NCBI GenBank assembly: GCA_021399445.1 | Contig: JAJTUQ010000003.1 | Span: 4,960,001-5,024,000, forward strand | Reading direction: 5' to 3' | Length of the DNA: 64,000 nt | From: Xylogone sp. PMI_703 | Taxonomy: Eukaryota; Ascomycota; Leotiomycetes | Part shown: positions 1 to 10,510 of the stretch, one piece after another | How the letters are laid out: every line of letters starts with the position of its first letter | Position numbering within the stretch: position 1 is the first letter of the stretch | Notes under the pieces: model-generated | The model's input: only the letters and a program-made list of their open reading frames with translations | The model's database searches: none | Told to the model about the DNA's origin: nothing | Position numbers and translations under genes: made by a program

Positions 1-1
1 T

Positions 2-1590
2 ACCGTCAAGGACATCAACACACTCCTTAAGAGCGCCAGCCCGCTCATTAACAGCTTATCAAAGATTGACCTGCAGGGGGTGCTCGATGCGTTAGCCCCG
101 ATACTCACCAAAGACTCTATCCAGGGCATCGTCAACTTGCTGAAGAATGCAGAAGCTCTTTTGACTAAGAATACTGTTGAGAACCTCAACTCGCTCCTCG
201 AGAGTGCCGGTCCATTGATTCAGAGCCTCTCAAAGATTGATCTCAAAGGAGTACTTGATGCACTAGCCCCTCTCCTCACAAAGGATTCGATGAACGGGAT
301 AGTGGCACTGCTTGGCAATGCTGAGAACCTCCTGAGCAAAGACTTCGTCACTGAGACTAAGACCTTGATTTCGAAGGCCTCGCCTCTCATTGACAACTTG
401 AGCAACGTTGACTTGCAAGGCCTCCTTAAACAACTTGGACCGCTCTTGAACGAGCTCGGCAAGATTGATCTCGCTGGCTTGTTGAAGTCACTCAACCCGT
501 TGCTCACTTCAGACTCCATCAAGGGAATTGTAGGCCTTCTAGACAACGCTGAGAATCTATTGACAGGTAAATTTGTCAACCAGACTCAGACACTCATCGG
601 TGATGCCGTTCCCTTGGTGACTGCTCTTGGTGGCCTCAATCTACAAGATCTGTTGAAACAATTGTCACCTTTGCTCGAGGAGCTTGGAAAGATTGATCTT
701 GCGAAACTGGTAAGCCAGTTATCGCCGATCTTAGACGAGATCAACCAGCTAGACCTAAAGAGTCTCTTCGACGCCATCAACCCCTTACTTACACCTGATA
801 GTGTAAAGGGTATTGTTGGCCTCGTTGGAAACGCTGAAGACCTACTTACCGGCAAGTTTGTGAACCAAACTCAAACACTCATTGGCGATGCTGTACCATT
901 AGTCTCTGCACTTAGTGAGATCAATCTGCAGGATCTGATCAAACAGTTGTCGCCTCTCCTCCAGGCGCTCAGCCAGATTGATCTTGCAAAATTAGTTAAG
1001 CAGCTCTCGCCTATCCTCGATGAGCTCGGCGAGCTAGATCTGAAGAGTCTCTTCGATGCCATCAACCCATTACTCACACCTGACAGTGTGAAGGGCATTG
1101 TCGGCCTCTTAGGCAACGCTGAAGACTTGCTCACGCAGAAGTTCGTCAACCAGACTCAAACACTCATCGGGGGTGCGGTACCGCTTGTTGCGATCTTAGA
1201 CCAAGTCGACCTTGAAGGATTATTCAAGGTGATCGAGCCTCTGCTCAAGGAGCTGGATGGCATCGACTTGTCCGGTCTAGTTGACGCTATCAAGCCCATC
1301 CTCGCAGCCATCAAGAAGATTGACATCCAGGGCATAGTCAACCAACTGACGCCATTGATCTCACCAGATAGTATAAAAGCTATCATCACCCTGCTAAGTA
1401 ACGCTGAGTCACTCCTGAGCGCCCAGTTCGTATCGCAGACCTCTGAATTAATCGGTGACGCTACACCGGTAAGTCCCCTTATGCCAGAATTTACCATATT
1501 ATCTCTTTCTAACCAACAATCCTACAGCTCGTCGCGACAATAGGAGACATTGTCTACGCACTTCTGCAGCAGTTGGCTGGTCAGACATGA
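2..1590 (+). CDS. 19-residue-module repeat protein (5' partial)
   Basis: The reading frame is open from base 2, so the gene starts left of the window. Exon 2..1468 is followed by an intron at 1469..1527 (GTAAGT..CAG, phase 0) and a last exon 1528..1590 ending in TGA. The visible part, 509 residues, is almost entirely short amphipathic helices of about 19 residues, such as KIDLAGLLKSLNPLLTSDS and DSIKGIVGLLDNAENLLTG. Leucine and isoleucine recur at fixed places and there is no cysteine. No catalytic motif is seen. I do not recognise the family; a secreted or surface helical solenoid would fit, but the N-terminus that would show a signal peptide is missing. Function unknown. The coding call is strong because the frame stays open through the repeats and across the intron. 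Confidence 0.85.
101..1460 (+). repeat. In-gene repeats with 57/76/95-residue periods
   Basis: The anchor element (LLTxDSxxGIV) starts at 101, 272, 500, 785, 1070 and 1355. The spacings are 171, 228, 285, 285 and 285 nt, that is 57, 76, 95, 95 and 95 residues. Each is a whole multiple of 19 residues (3, 4, 5, 5 and 5 modules). This suggests growth by adding single 19-residue helices, followed by duplication of five-module blocks. Confidence 0.85.
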
Positions 1591-3086
1591 AATGAAAGTT
1601 AACTTTGCACCGGTGTAATGAAATTTGGGATTTGAATTGGAAAGTTTGCTGAAGTTCTCTCAAAAAGAAAGAGGACTCATATTAGCAACTGGCGGCGTAT
1701 TTAGGTGTTCATATTGACATTGATCAAAGTCAGGATCGATGTTTTTAACTGTATTCTATGATTTATTTGCATATTATGCATGTATCTAGTCTTTGGGTAC
1801 ATAGAAACGTATAGTAATCCTTAATACCAATCTGTGCACTCGGAGAGACTTCTTGGTCCATAGATGTGTAGTAATTTCTAATACCGATCTGCGCTCGGGG
1901 AGAGTGTTGTTCCATAGATCATGGATGTATAGTAATCCTTAATACCAATTTTCGCTTGCGGAGAGTCTTGGGCTATGGACGTACGGAGGGTATAGTAATC
2001 TTTGATACCAAAGAATAACCAGCGATGGTTTTAGATATTACATGAGTATTAAGATACGCTGCATAAAGTTTAGGAGTAACCATCGATAGAATAGCTGTAC
2101 TGGCTCACATGTTTACACAACATTACTACTTCGACGTATACATATCCAGGACCCAAACATGCCTGCTTTCATGCAAGATAAGGTTATGCTAAATACAGTA
2201 AAGTACCTGGAAATGACAGCTGCGCACTGCCTTCTATCTCATTAAAAAAAATCTGGGGGATCATACAGCCAGGGCTCTACGCTTGGGCAATATGCAGGTC
2301 ATGTTTGCTCTACCGCAGTATCCACCAACAACCGGGACCCCGTGTTGTGTCTCACAGTAATCAAACCTTATTGCTATTCCTGGACCTTTGACTTTCCCAG
2401 AACATGCCTGACTCCTGTCTCGGCGATCGTCTGTTCTCGGCGGAACTAGTTCTCTAGGCCTCAAGCCACCGTCCGATGTTGGTCTCTGTCATCCAGGCCC
2501 GGAGGGTGTGGCGTAATTGTGCAGATTATTCGCAAGCTAAGCCGTTTATGCATCGTGCACCGACTTGTGCATCTCTGCCATCCTGAGCGATCGCAATTGG
2601 GGATAGTAAACTGACAAAGTGGAAATTCTCCCCCGCAATGTCGCAAATACTTGGCCCACAACTGTGTTTATCCACTTCCCCCGCAATCTCATGGGAACAA
2701 TGCTGTTCAGCCGAGGATGAATATCTGGGGGGAGGGCATTGGGATGTCAAAACCAGGTTTACTGGGCACTTGCTGCGACCTTGCTTTTTGCGGGGTTGGA
2801 GATTGCACTGGCCGATCACGACGTCGCAAATGGCGCCCTGAACAAGCCTGAAGCCACAGGTGCACAGCAGCTGGCACTCAGGCGCACCGCTGCCAGGTCC
2901 GCGACCTTCTTAAGCGGTGCACTCTCCTCCCAGCGCAGCGAGCCCTGCTTGGATTGATTCGGGCCTGGCACAGTTTCTTCCAGTCTCCTGTGGTACGTAC
3001 TGTCGCGGTGATTAATATCGCTGCGCCCTGCCCTGTCCTACTCTGCCCTGTGACTCAGCAGCCCAGCTTGTGGAAGCTCGTGAGCA
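1591..3086. other. Intergenic, AT-rich, with one tandem repeat
   Basis: No convincing gene. Short open frames at 2261-2957 overlap one another on both strands and lack recognisable protein features. The first half holds the imperfect tandem repeat at 1812-2010. The last 200 bases are C/T-rich and probably form the promoter and leader of the DUF3712 gene. Confidence 0.6.
1812..2010 (+). repeat. Imperfect ~60-bp tandem repeat, about 3.3 copies
   Basis: The phrase TAGTAAT..TAATACCAAT recurs at 1812, 1869, 1930 and 1993, with spacings of 57, 61 and 63 bp. The first three copies are followed by a CTCGGAGAG-like block. The copies have diverged by substitutions and small indels. It lies just after the module-repeat gene, in its 3' flank. 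Confidence 0.7.
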
Positions 3087-4518
3087 ATGGCAGACTTTGA
3101 GAAGGAGAAGGAGAAGGACTTGAAGGACAAGGAGAATGGCTCTCCACGACCCAGCTCCGATGTCCATGGGAATCACGTAGAAGATGTAGGAGCATCAGGA
3201 CATCATAGTGACAATGCATCCTCAACGGATGGTATTGTTACGAAGGAGAAGCCTGCTGTCCTTACCCGTAAGCAGAAGATGAAGAAGCATTTTCGCCGGT
3301 TCTGGTGGGCCTATCTGATAGCTGCTATTATCCTCGCCGCCATACTGCTACCAATCTTGTAAGTGGTCGCCTGAAGGCATGGAACCTGATTACACTGCTA
3401 ACACATGAGTCAAATAAAGATTCAAGGTCATCATTCCTGCCATTGTCAACAATATTGTTCGTGGCCAGAAAATGCCGGTGAATGGCGGTGCGCTCAACGT
3501 CATATCGCCAACCCGATTGAGCATGACTCTGAATACCTCACTGGACACACCACTGGGAGTCAAAATCGAGCCTATAGATCTCGGCCTAATTGAAGCAGAA
3601 GATCATGCAACAACACCATTCTTAACACTCCAGATACCAGAAGAACACGTCCATCATAAAACCGAAGTCATCATCCCCACCCAGACGGTGCCCATCTCCA
3701 ACCAGACGCAACTGATCGCGTGGTTCAACGAGTTTTTCGACAAACCCGCCGCGAAATTGACCGTCGACGGTGGTCTCAAAATCCATCTCGGAGAGCTGAA
3801 GTACGATTCCCACATACACAAGACCATCGAGGTACCGGGCCTCAACTATCTCAACGGCTTCGCCTTGGTCGACTTGCAGTTCATGATGCCGCCTGACGAA
3901 AAAGGCCACAACATGAAGGGGCATCTCAGCATCCCCAACGCCGGCGTGCTAACTCTTAACCTGGGTAACCTGACGTTCAATTTGATGTCTGGAGACATCA
4001 ACATGGGCTGGGCCAATCTCTACAACCTTGAGCTCAAGCCCGGTAACAACACACCGGCCTTTGACGGCGTGTTTTACTTTGATACCCTCGTGCCAAACCT
4101 CTCGGCCATCCTCGATAGCCAGAAGGACTCGCTCAGCCATGGGAATATCGCGCTCAACGCCACGGGAAATGCTACTTTCGTCAACGGCGAGCATATCAAG
4201 TATATCGAGGGAGTCCTCAACCAGAAACACATCCCATTTACTATCCCTGTTATTACTCTCCTAGGCGACGTCCTCAGTGGGTTGTTATCCAGTAGCAACG
4301 CGGCACAAGGACCCTTACTCGACATCTTTGGCGATGTTGTGGGAAACACCACCCTCTTTGGACAATTGCTAGGCAACTGGGACAATATCGCGCGTGGCGG
4401 GAACGGGACAAATATCACGAGTATACTTACTCCTCCTACGAAGAGATCAAAGCCTGTAGGATCGTGGAAGCACAATTTGCTCAGACTAGGATTGAGATCA
4501 AAGCTGTCAATGAAATAA
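3087..4518 (+). CDS. DUF3712-family membrane protein
   Basis: Two exons, 3087..3358 and 3420..4518 (intron 3359..3419, GTAAGT..AAG), give 456 residues. The N-terminal 75 residues are charged and probably cytosolic. One membrane segment follows at about residues 72-91 (FWWAYLIAAIILAAILLPIL) after a basic KKHFRRF stretch, so the protein is predicted to be a type II single-pass protein. The large C-terminal part has several N-glycosylation sequons and resembles fungal DUF3712 proteins, which are LEA/tricalbin-like beta-sandwich proteins facing the vacuole or exterior. Molecular role unknown. The ATG follows a C/T-rich leader and is the first one in frame. Family assignment is from recognition of the overall pattern, not from a search. 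Confidence 0.85.
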
Positions 4519-5554
4519 TCACTGCCTAAAAGGGAGTATGTGCGGATTGATTGTCTAGAGATTTAGTTGAGTGGTTGGTACATGACAAATGTGTAATGTA
4601 ATCATCCTGTTATCAGGCTTAGTAGATGAGGAAGCACTGAGGGTAATATCCCGGTATTCCGGTATTCAATCTTAGCATTGAGAGAGAGAGAGAAATCGGT
4701 GGATGACTGAAATATTTGGGAGTCTGGGTTTAGGGTATTTGATGGCGTAGGCATGGAGGGAATGGAGTTATGGGACGCTAGAATTTAGTATCTAGTTTCA
4801 GACGTATTTTAATTGAAATATTGTTTAACTACTAAAGCCAACAACTTCGTATACCAGGACTGTTGTTATTTGCTCGCTACATGTGTATCACTTTAGTTAT
4901 GATGTAACAAGGAAGCACTGCAAGTAGCAATCTCTAGACCTCTTATTAGTAAAGTGTCCTAATCAGAAACCGCAGGAAGTCCTTTGGACTTATTTTTTAA
5001 AGGAATAAATGTCTCGATAGTAAGATGGGTATATGTCATAGAAATGATGTATCTCTATCAATACAATGACTGTAAATTATGAAGGCTATGGCGATGAACT
5101 AGCCATAAAGTGGTATATCAGAGCAACTATGTCAAATAGATACAGAAGGAAATGGACGGGTTTGTAGCTGAGCCGTTCCTCTTATAACATTGTATTGTCA
5201 GTCTTCCAGCTCGCTCAGCAATAGGGACAGATGGTCGAAACCCAACTGACTTGTAGCCATTTAAATACCGGATCCAACTGTTACGAGCATGACGCATAGG
5301 GTTAATGTAAGTGCTCATAATTTTGGTCTCTTAATAAGTGGAGTTATATCATATATGGTTATTGTAGCTATAGTAATTACGGTTACACGTATTCTACGGC
5401 AGTACTACCGGAGTGATTATAGAACTTGTCACGAATCTTCGTTTCCTTCCAAATTGTTTCAGGAGTATTATATGATTAGGTAGATGCGCTAAATCCCTCT
5501 CATAGCTTCTAATCCTCCTTTGGAAGCATAGCCGGTATCCCTATCTGGATGTGC
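4519..5554. other. Intergenic between convergent genes
   Basis: AT-rich spacer between the 3' ends of the DUF3712 gene and the Zn2Cys6 gene. It contains a short (GA)n run near 4680-4693. No gene is supported; the open frames here are short and lack codon structure. Confidence 0.6.
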
Positions 5555-7678
5555 TCACTTAACTCCCATATTATTATACAGTTGATTCCACTCATACGTC
5601 CCATCAATCTCCAGAACATTCGTCCAGTCAACTCCAAGCTCCTGATCAGAGAGATAGAATGCCGCGATCGAATCATCTGAATTTAATCCCGTGTATATAT
5701 TTGTGCCGAACTCTACTGATTGCGAGAATGGAGGCATGTCTACTAATTGAAAATCACCACTCGCCGGCGAGTCTGACACGCATTCTGCACCCAATAGGTT
5801 GGAACTTCCAGTCGGCGCAAGGCTGCTAAACTGTTTAATTCGGACTTTTCCAAAGTATGGGATCATTGTCTCGAATGTCTCTGGTCCAGTATATGTGCCG
5901 TGATAGACAGCAGACAGATATTCCAGCACGCGAATGGCTTGGGTTGCGACTTTGCATTCCATGACACTCGTGACACGACGTTCCGTAGCAATCATATCAT
6001 GGACAAGAGCCCAGTCTTGGGCCGCTAGCTGAGGATCTAGTGTGTACCGCTGTGAGAAAAGATGGATAACAATAACAAGAGCAGCACTGAATGCTTCATA
6101 ATCCATGAGGTCACACACAATGATCTCTTTCCCCGAGACTATTCGTAATGTACGATAGACCTCGATCAGCTTTCTGCAGGCGTCAAGCCCAGTCTGGCGA
6201 TTGTATTCACAGACTTGATCCAAGACGGGTTTGAAGATATAAGGATAGTGAACCGATTTGACGAGATTCCAATAGTATAACTTTAGAGATTGGAAGCTGT
6301 ATATTTCTTCGAGCGGCATATCGGGGGTAGGTTGAGAGTCTAGGAATCCAGGAGGCAGATCTGCTAAACTTGCCTGTATCTCTTGGTCAATTCTTAACGT
6401 GGCAGAATGAAAAGACTCTACACTGTCGTGATTAAGATTGCGCTCATTGACATGACCAGCCATTACCGCGATATCGTGGGTGAATTTGGCGGCCACAGAA
6501 TTCAATACATATCTTTTAGACAGTCCTGGATAACTGTCTGAGGTACTCGATGGGATCCCTAGGGTCATTGAAACGAATCTCTCTGCCTGCCATATGTGTG
6601 CCCACATTTTCCGTTTCCGGGTATCTGTGTAGTTCTGCGGACGGTGTAGACCTTGAAATATAGCAAAGTTGAGGGCGGACCTCGCACGGAACATAGCCTT
6701 GCGTGGCTTGCCCATATTCATCGTTATCCTCATTTGCAACTCTATGGCTTCCAAGCCCTCAATCGATCCTTTGATCCTTTCATCGAGAGACAAGAGAGCC
6801 TCCGCACTATCATAATAGCGATCTATGAGATCATTTGCTGAACCAGGAAGATTTCTTAAATATAGTTGTCGGTGTTCCAATGGTAGCTGTTGTACGCAGA
6901 GCCCTAAGAATAGTAAGGCTTTAGCTGCGTTGACAGGGATGCTAGATTGAAGTGAATCAAGGATATACTGTCCTGCAGCAGATACCTTGTCATTGGATAT
7001 CGATTGAGGAAATAAATCATTATATGAATCGTGCCAGCATGGCCAGTAGCGTTGGGTAACCCTGAGGATAGACCACAGGTCGTCAACTGCAGGGAGAGAA
7101 TTCTTCATCACTTTAATGATATAGTTCATGCGACGCTCCGATGACGTATCCAGATGGTTGCCATGCACTTGGCCGTCACTCTTCTGGATATACATTGCTT
7201 CTCTAAAGAGGCCAAGTAAAGGTATATCATCTAAGCCATCATCAGAACAATAAGGGGTGTCGCACACGTCTACGTCAGCTGGGGAACAGTCATGTTTTGA
7301 GGTGTCGGAAGTTGATATTGTGTCTTGAGGAGAGGTAGATTGGCTGTGAAAACGTCTGAATATATCTTCAACCGATGATTTAACCCGGGACAAGTCTGAT
7401 GAGGGATTCGACTCCACAGCTTCACATAAGCGGAGAACCATTCCTTCAAGGTCGTCCAGCCTCTGCTTAACATTGACCGTCTTCTCTGGGTGCTTCTTAG
7501 ATTGACTGTGCTGTTGAGGTATACATCTTGCGGCATGCAAGATACACTCTTTGCATGTTTTATCACCTGGATTAAAAATACATCGAACCTTGCGACGACG
7601 ACATTCGGTACAACTTCGAGTACCTAATCGCATACGCTTTGGGGGAGGAGTGCTATGTGCACTCCCTGACGGTTGCAT
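5555..7678 (-). CDS. Zn2Cys6 fungal transcription factor
   Basis: Intronless frame of 707 residues from the first ATG at 7678. The frame extends 24 nt further upstream, but only from a GTG. The N-terminus carries a binuclear zinc cluster: cysteines at 23, 26, 33, 42, 45 and 52 in CTECRRRKVRC..CKEC..C spacing, preceded by a basic stretch. A short linker follows with KQRLDDLEGMVLRL, a likely dimerisation coiled coil at about 75-95. The middle region (about 190-560) looks like the fungal-specific regulatory domain (middle homology region). Target genes unknown. It is divergent from the dihydroorotase gene across 1.1 kb, so it might regulate that gene or itself, but nothing in the sequence proves it. 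Confidence 0.9.
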   Translation of the reverse strand: MQPSGSAHSTPPPKRMRLGTRSCTECRRRKVRCIFNPGDKTCKECILHAARCIPQQHSQSKKHPEKTVNVKQRLDDLEGMVLRLCEAVESNPSSDLSRVKSSVEDIFRRFHSQSTSPQDTISTSDTSKHDCSPADVDVCDTPYCSDDGLDDIPLLGLFREAMYIQKSDGQVHGNHLDTSSERRMNYIIKVMKNSLPAVDDLWSILRVTQRYWPCWHDSYNDLFPQSISNDKVSAAGQYILDSLQSSIPVNAAKALLFLGLCVQQLPLEHRQLYLRNLPGSANDLIDRYYDSAEALLSLDERIKGSIEGLEAIELQMRITMNMGKPRKAMFRARSALNFAIFQGLHRPQNYTDTRKRKMWAHIWQAERFVSMTLGIPSSTSDSYPGLSKRYVLNSVAAKFTHDIAVMAGHVNERNLNHDSVESFHSATLRIDQEIQASLADLPPGFLDSQPTPDMPLEEIYSFQSLKLYYWNLVKSVHYPYIFKPVLDQVCEYNRQTGLDACRKLIEVYRTLRIVSGKEIIVCDLMDYEAFSAALVIVIHLFSQRYTLDPQLAAQDWALVHDMIATERRVTSVMECKVATQAIRVLEYLSAVYHGTYTGPETFETMIPYFGKVRIKQFSSLAPTGSSNLLGAECVSDSPASGDFQLVDMPPFSQSVEFGTNIYTGLNSDDSIAAFYLSDQELGVDWTNVLEIDGTYEWNQLYNNMGVK

Positions 7679-8822
7679 TGCCTCAATTAGATCAGGATCC
7701 ACTTGTCACAGCAACGATTGCACACAGAATGTTTGTCACTGCTGACAAGGCGGCTAGAGGCGTCGAAGAATGTTAAAGTGGCCCAACCAGATTTGAGCAG
7801 GATATTTAGGGAGATGCGGGACCATACCAATGACTAAGCTGATTTTTAGTCATTACAGCGACAATCCGCAGATACCTTTTAATGGAAAGGATTAAGGTTT
7901 GTGTGGTACATAATGAAGAAGAAGAGAAGGGAAGTGAACCTCAGGTCATGACATCCGTACGGCGTCGACTCGGCCCAGTTCGGACGAAACTGGATATTCG
8001 CTTATGTAAGACAACCTTGATGAGAGCACCCCACTGGCCTGAGTAACTTTGACTACTCCGTACAGAGCCTACACAACGAGAGAGATGCACACTTTTCGGT
8101 ACATTGCGGGAGTCAGTAAAATTGCTATGAATAAAAATTAACTAATAAACTCTGCGTCACAAGGAGTGTGTGGTACTGCTATTGCTACTAAAGAGCACAG
8201 GAAAGTCACGAGGGTTTTCGCTTACATAAACGCGACTTTAGGCCACCTGGTTGGTCGGGCCACTTTCCTCACCACCGTGTAACTGAGAGAAAGCCCAAGT
8301 AATTACTTCGTACCAAGTAAATATGTCGTTGCCTTGAATTGCTGCCTAAAATCACTCACGTGCTTACCGTGCCGATTTTTGAGCATCTTAACATCACCCA
8401 GTAATGCTGATAGAGCAGCCTCGCTCATCTTTCCGGACAGAAACAGATTTTCTTCATGTTCGGATTGATGTGCGATAAGGGACTGTTGCTGTGTTGATAA
8501 CTTAGTGGTCTGAGTGCAGTTGGGATAAGACGAACCGTCAGATAATGGTAGACTTTACAATCATGTTTCGTGGAGCATCATATCTATTATTGCATCCTGC
8601 CTTGCTGCATCATGCCTCCGCACCTTCTTCAGAAGGTCCACCGGCGAAACATACCTCCGTGGCCGAGAATTCACATGACGGTTGGCCCGAGCGCGCTGCC
8701 CTAAATGGCAGCCCTGAGAAATGTAGTCATTGCCCCTCCTCAAACTAGAAAGGGTTCCAGTTCACGTGTCTTTGTGTGACCATTGAGCACTTAGTGATAC
8801 TTCCTATATAATAATTGACAAA
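7679..8822. promoter_or_regulatory. Divergent promoter region (Zn2Cys6 / dihydroorotase)
   Basis: Shared upstream region of two divergent genes. A TATATAAT-like element lies about 20 bp before the dihydroorotase ATG (8803-8810). Several CGG triplets, the half-site used by many Zn2Cys6 factors, occur around 7955-7985. There is one TACTCCGTA 9-mer at 8054-8062. No gene is seen. Confidence 0.45.
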
Positions 8823-10510
8823 ATGCAATTGAAAAATGTTGACCGGCTTGAATTGCCGCCAACGGCTGACATGCACGTTCACTTACGGCAGGAGGGGCTC
8901 ATGGAGTTAGTGGTTCCAACTCTAAGGCAGGGCGGGGTTGATACTGCTTTTGTGTATGGTTTTCTATCCAATTTTATTGAAGAGATTGAAGTGGCTAACT
9001 TGGAAATATAGCATGCCCAATCTGGTGCGCGGAAATATTCCTTCCTCTGACGCTCAGACTGCTCTAAGAGATCACATGCTGACGTATTTGACAATAGGTG
9101 CCTCCTCTTACCTCTGTTGAACAGGTAAGCGGAACAAATAGTGGGTTTGGGGTACGAATAAACAAACAACTAATCAGTTTTGTTCAGGTCTTGAAATATA
9201 AAGCTCAGCTACAGGCCCTGACTCAAGATGTTCACTTCCTAATGTCACTCTTCGTCAGCCTCCCTACGTATCCTCGGAGTTTGCTCAGAGAGAAGTCTAT
9301 CTATCTAACCTCCTCATAGCTTCATCCTTCAGTTACCCCTGAAGTGATTGCTCAAGCAGCAGCAGCTGGCATCTCAGGCGTGAAAATGTATCCGCAGGGT
9401 AACCCATTGCCTCCCTATCATGAAACGAGATGTTAATTTGTTTTAGGGGTAACCACCAATTCTGAGTCCGGTGTCTCAAATCTTGAATTGTTCTATCCAA
9501 CATTTACTGCTATGGAAGAGCATGGATTAGGTATAGAAACGTTATTTTCTCGGCTCAACCTAACTTGAAGACACTGTACCAAAACGTTCATTCTGCTTTC
9601 TGTCTCGGTTTATTTCAAAGGAGAGTATATGCTAACAGAGCCCGCTCATAAAAGTGCTGAACCTCCATGGAGAGGTCTTAGAATCTCTTGCACCACCAGA
9701 TACAACGCTGGAAGAAGCGTTCCTCCCTACACTTAAGACCCTCCATGAGCGATTTCCAAAGCTGCGCATCGTAGTACGTGGTATACAAACCTATTTCAGA
9801 CGAATGCTAACTTTAAACTCCAAGCTTGAGCACTGTACTACTGCGGCTGCTGTAGAAGCCGTGCGAGCCTGTGGACCCACCGTTGCTGGTATGACCCCAT
9901 CTTGTCTCTATTCTATAAGGAATAGCCACTGACATACGCGAACCGACAGCAACAATCACTGCACATCACCTTTATCTCACCTCCCATGACAGTTGCTGTG
10001 ACCCTCTAGCATTTTGCAAGCCCATACCAAAACGTCCCACCGATAGAGATACATTGGTCAAAACGGTCGTTAGTGGTGACCCTAAGTTCTTCTTGTAAGA
10101 CATGATTCTCATAAATTTGCTGCTGTTTTATTAACTGTCGTGTTTTCAGTGGAAGTGACAGTGCCCCGCACACTCTACAATCAAAAACTTCCGCCGCGGA
10201 GGGCAAAGCACCAGCAGGCGTATATACCCAGCCCTGCGTCACACAGCTCGTCCTCTTAGCTCTTGAGGAAGGCATTGAGCGTGGAGTCATATCAGAGACC
10301 GACGTGACGCAGGATATCCTTGAGGGCTTTCTCAGTCGGTTTGCTCGGCGGTTCTATAAACTACCTGAAGTTTCAAAGGGGAAGAAGATTGTACTGGAAA
10401 GAAAGGGGGAGAAGATACCCACAAGTGTAGTAAGTAAGGACGGGAGCCTCGAAGTAGGCATTTCGAGGGCAGGCACAGAGGTATTCAGCCTGAGGTGGGA
10501 AGAAGCGTGA
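8823..10510 (+). CDS. URA4: Dihydroorotase, ten exons
   Basis: Exons 8823..8953, 9012..9024, 9098..9124, 9188..9253, 9320..9398, 9447..9530, 9655..9773, 9825..9888, 9950..10094 and 10150..10510 join in frame into 362 residues, the usual length of homodimeric dihydroorotases. The enzyme closes N-carbamoyl-aspartate to dihydroorotate in de novo pyrimidine synthesis. Visible zinc-site and substrate motifs in order: MHVHLR (H18, H20), the lysine in GVKMYPQG that is carbamylated in this family, LNLHGE, LEHCTT, ITAHHLY and GSDSAPH with the catalytic Asp. All introns have GT..AG ends. The splits are odd: exon 2 is 13 nt and exon 3 is 27 nt. Unspliced sequence looks broken, yet the spliced product keeps every motif, so I call it intact. 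The symbol follows the yeast homologue. Confidence 0.9.

Noticed and set aside
220..1497. Four minus-strand open frames of 89-119 codons opposite the repeat protein
   Set aside because: They repeat with the same period as the plus-strand gene and only mirror its codon pattern; no independent protein features.
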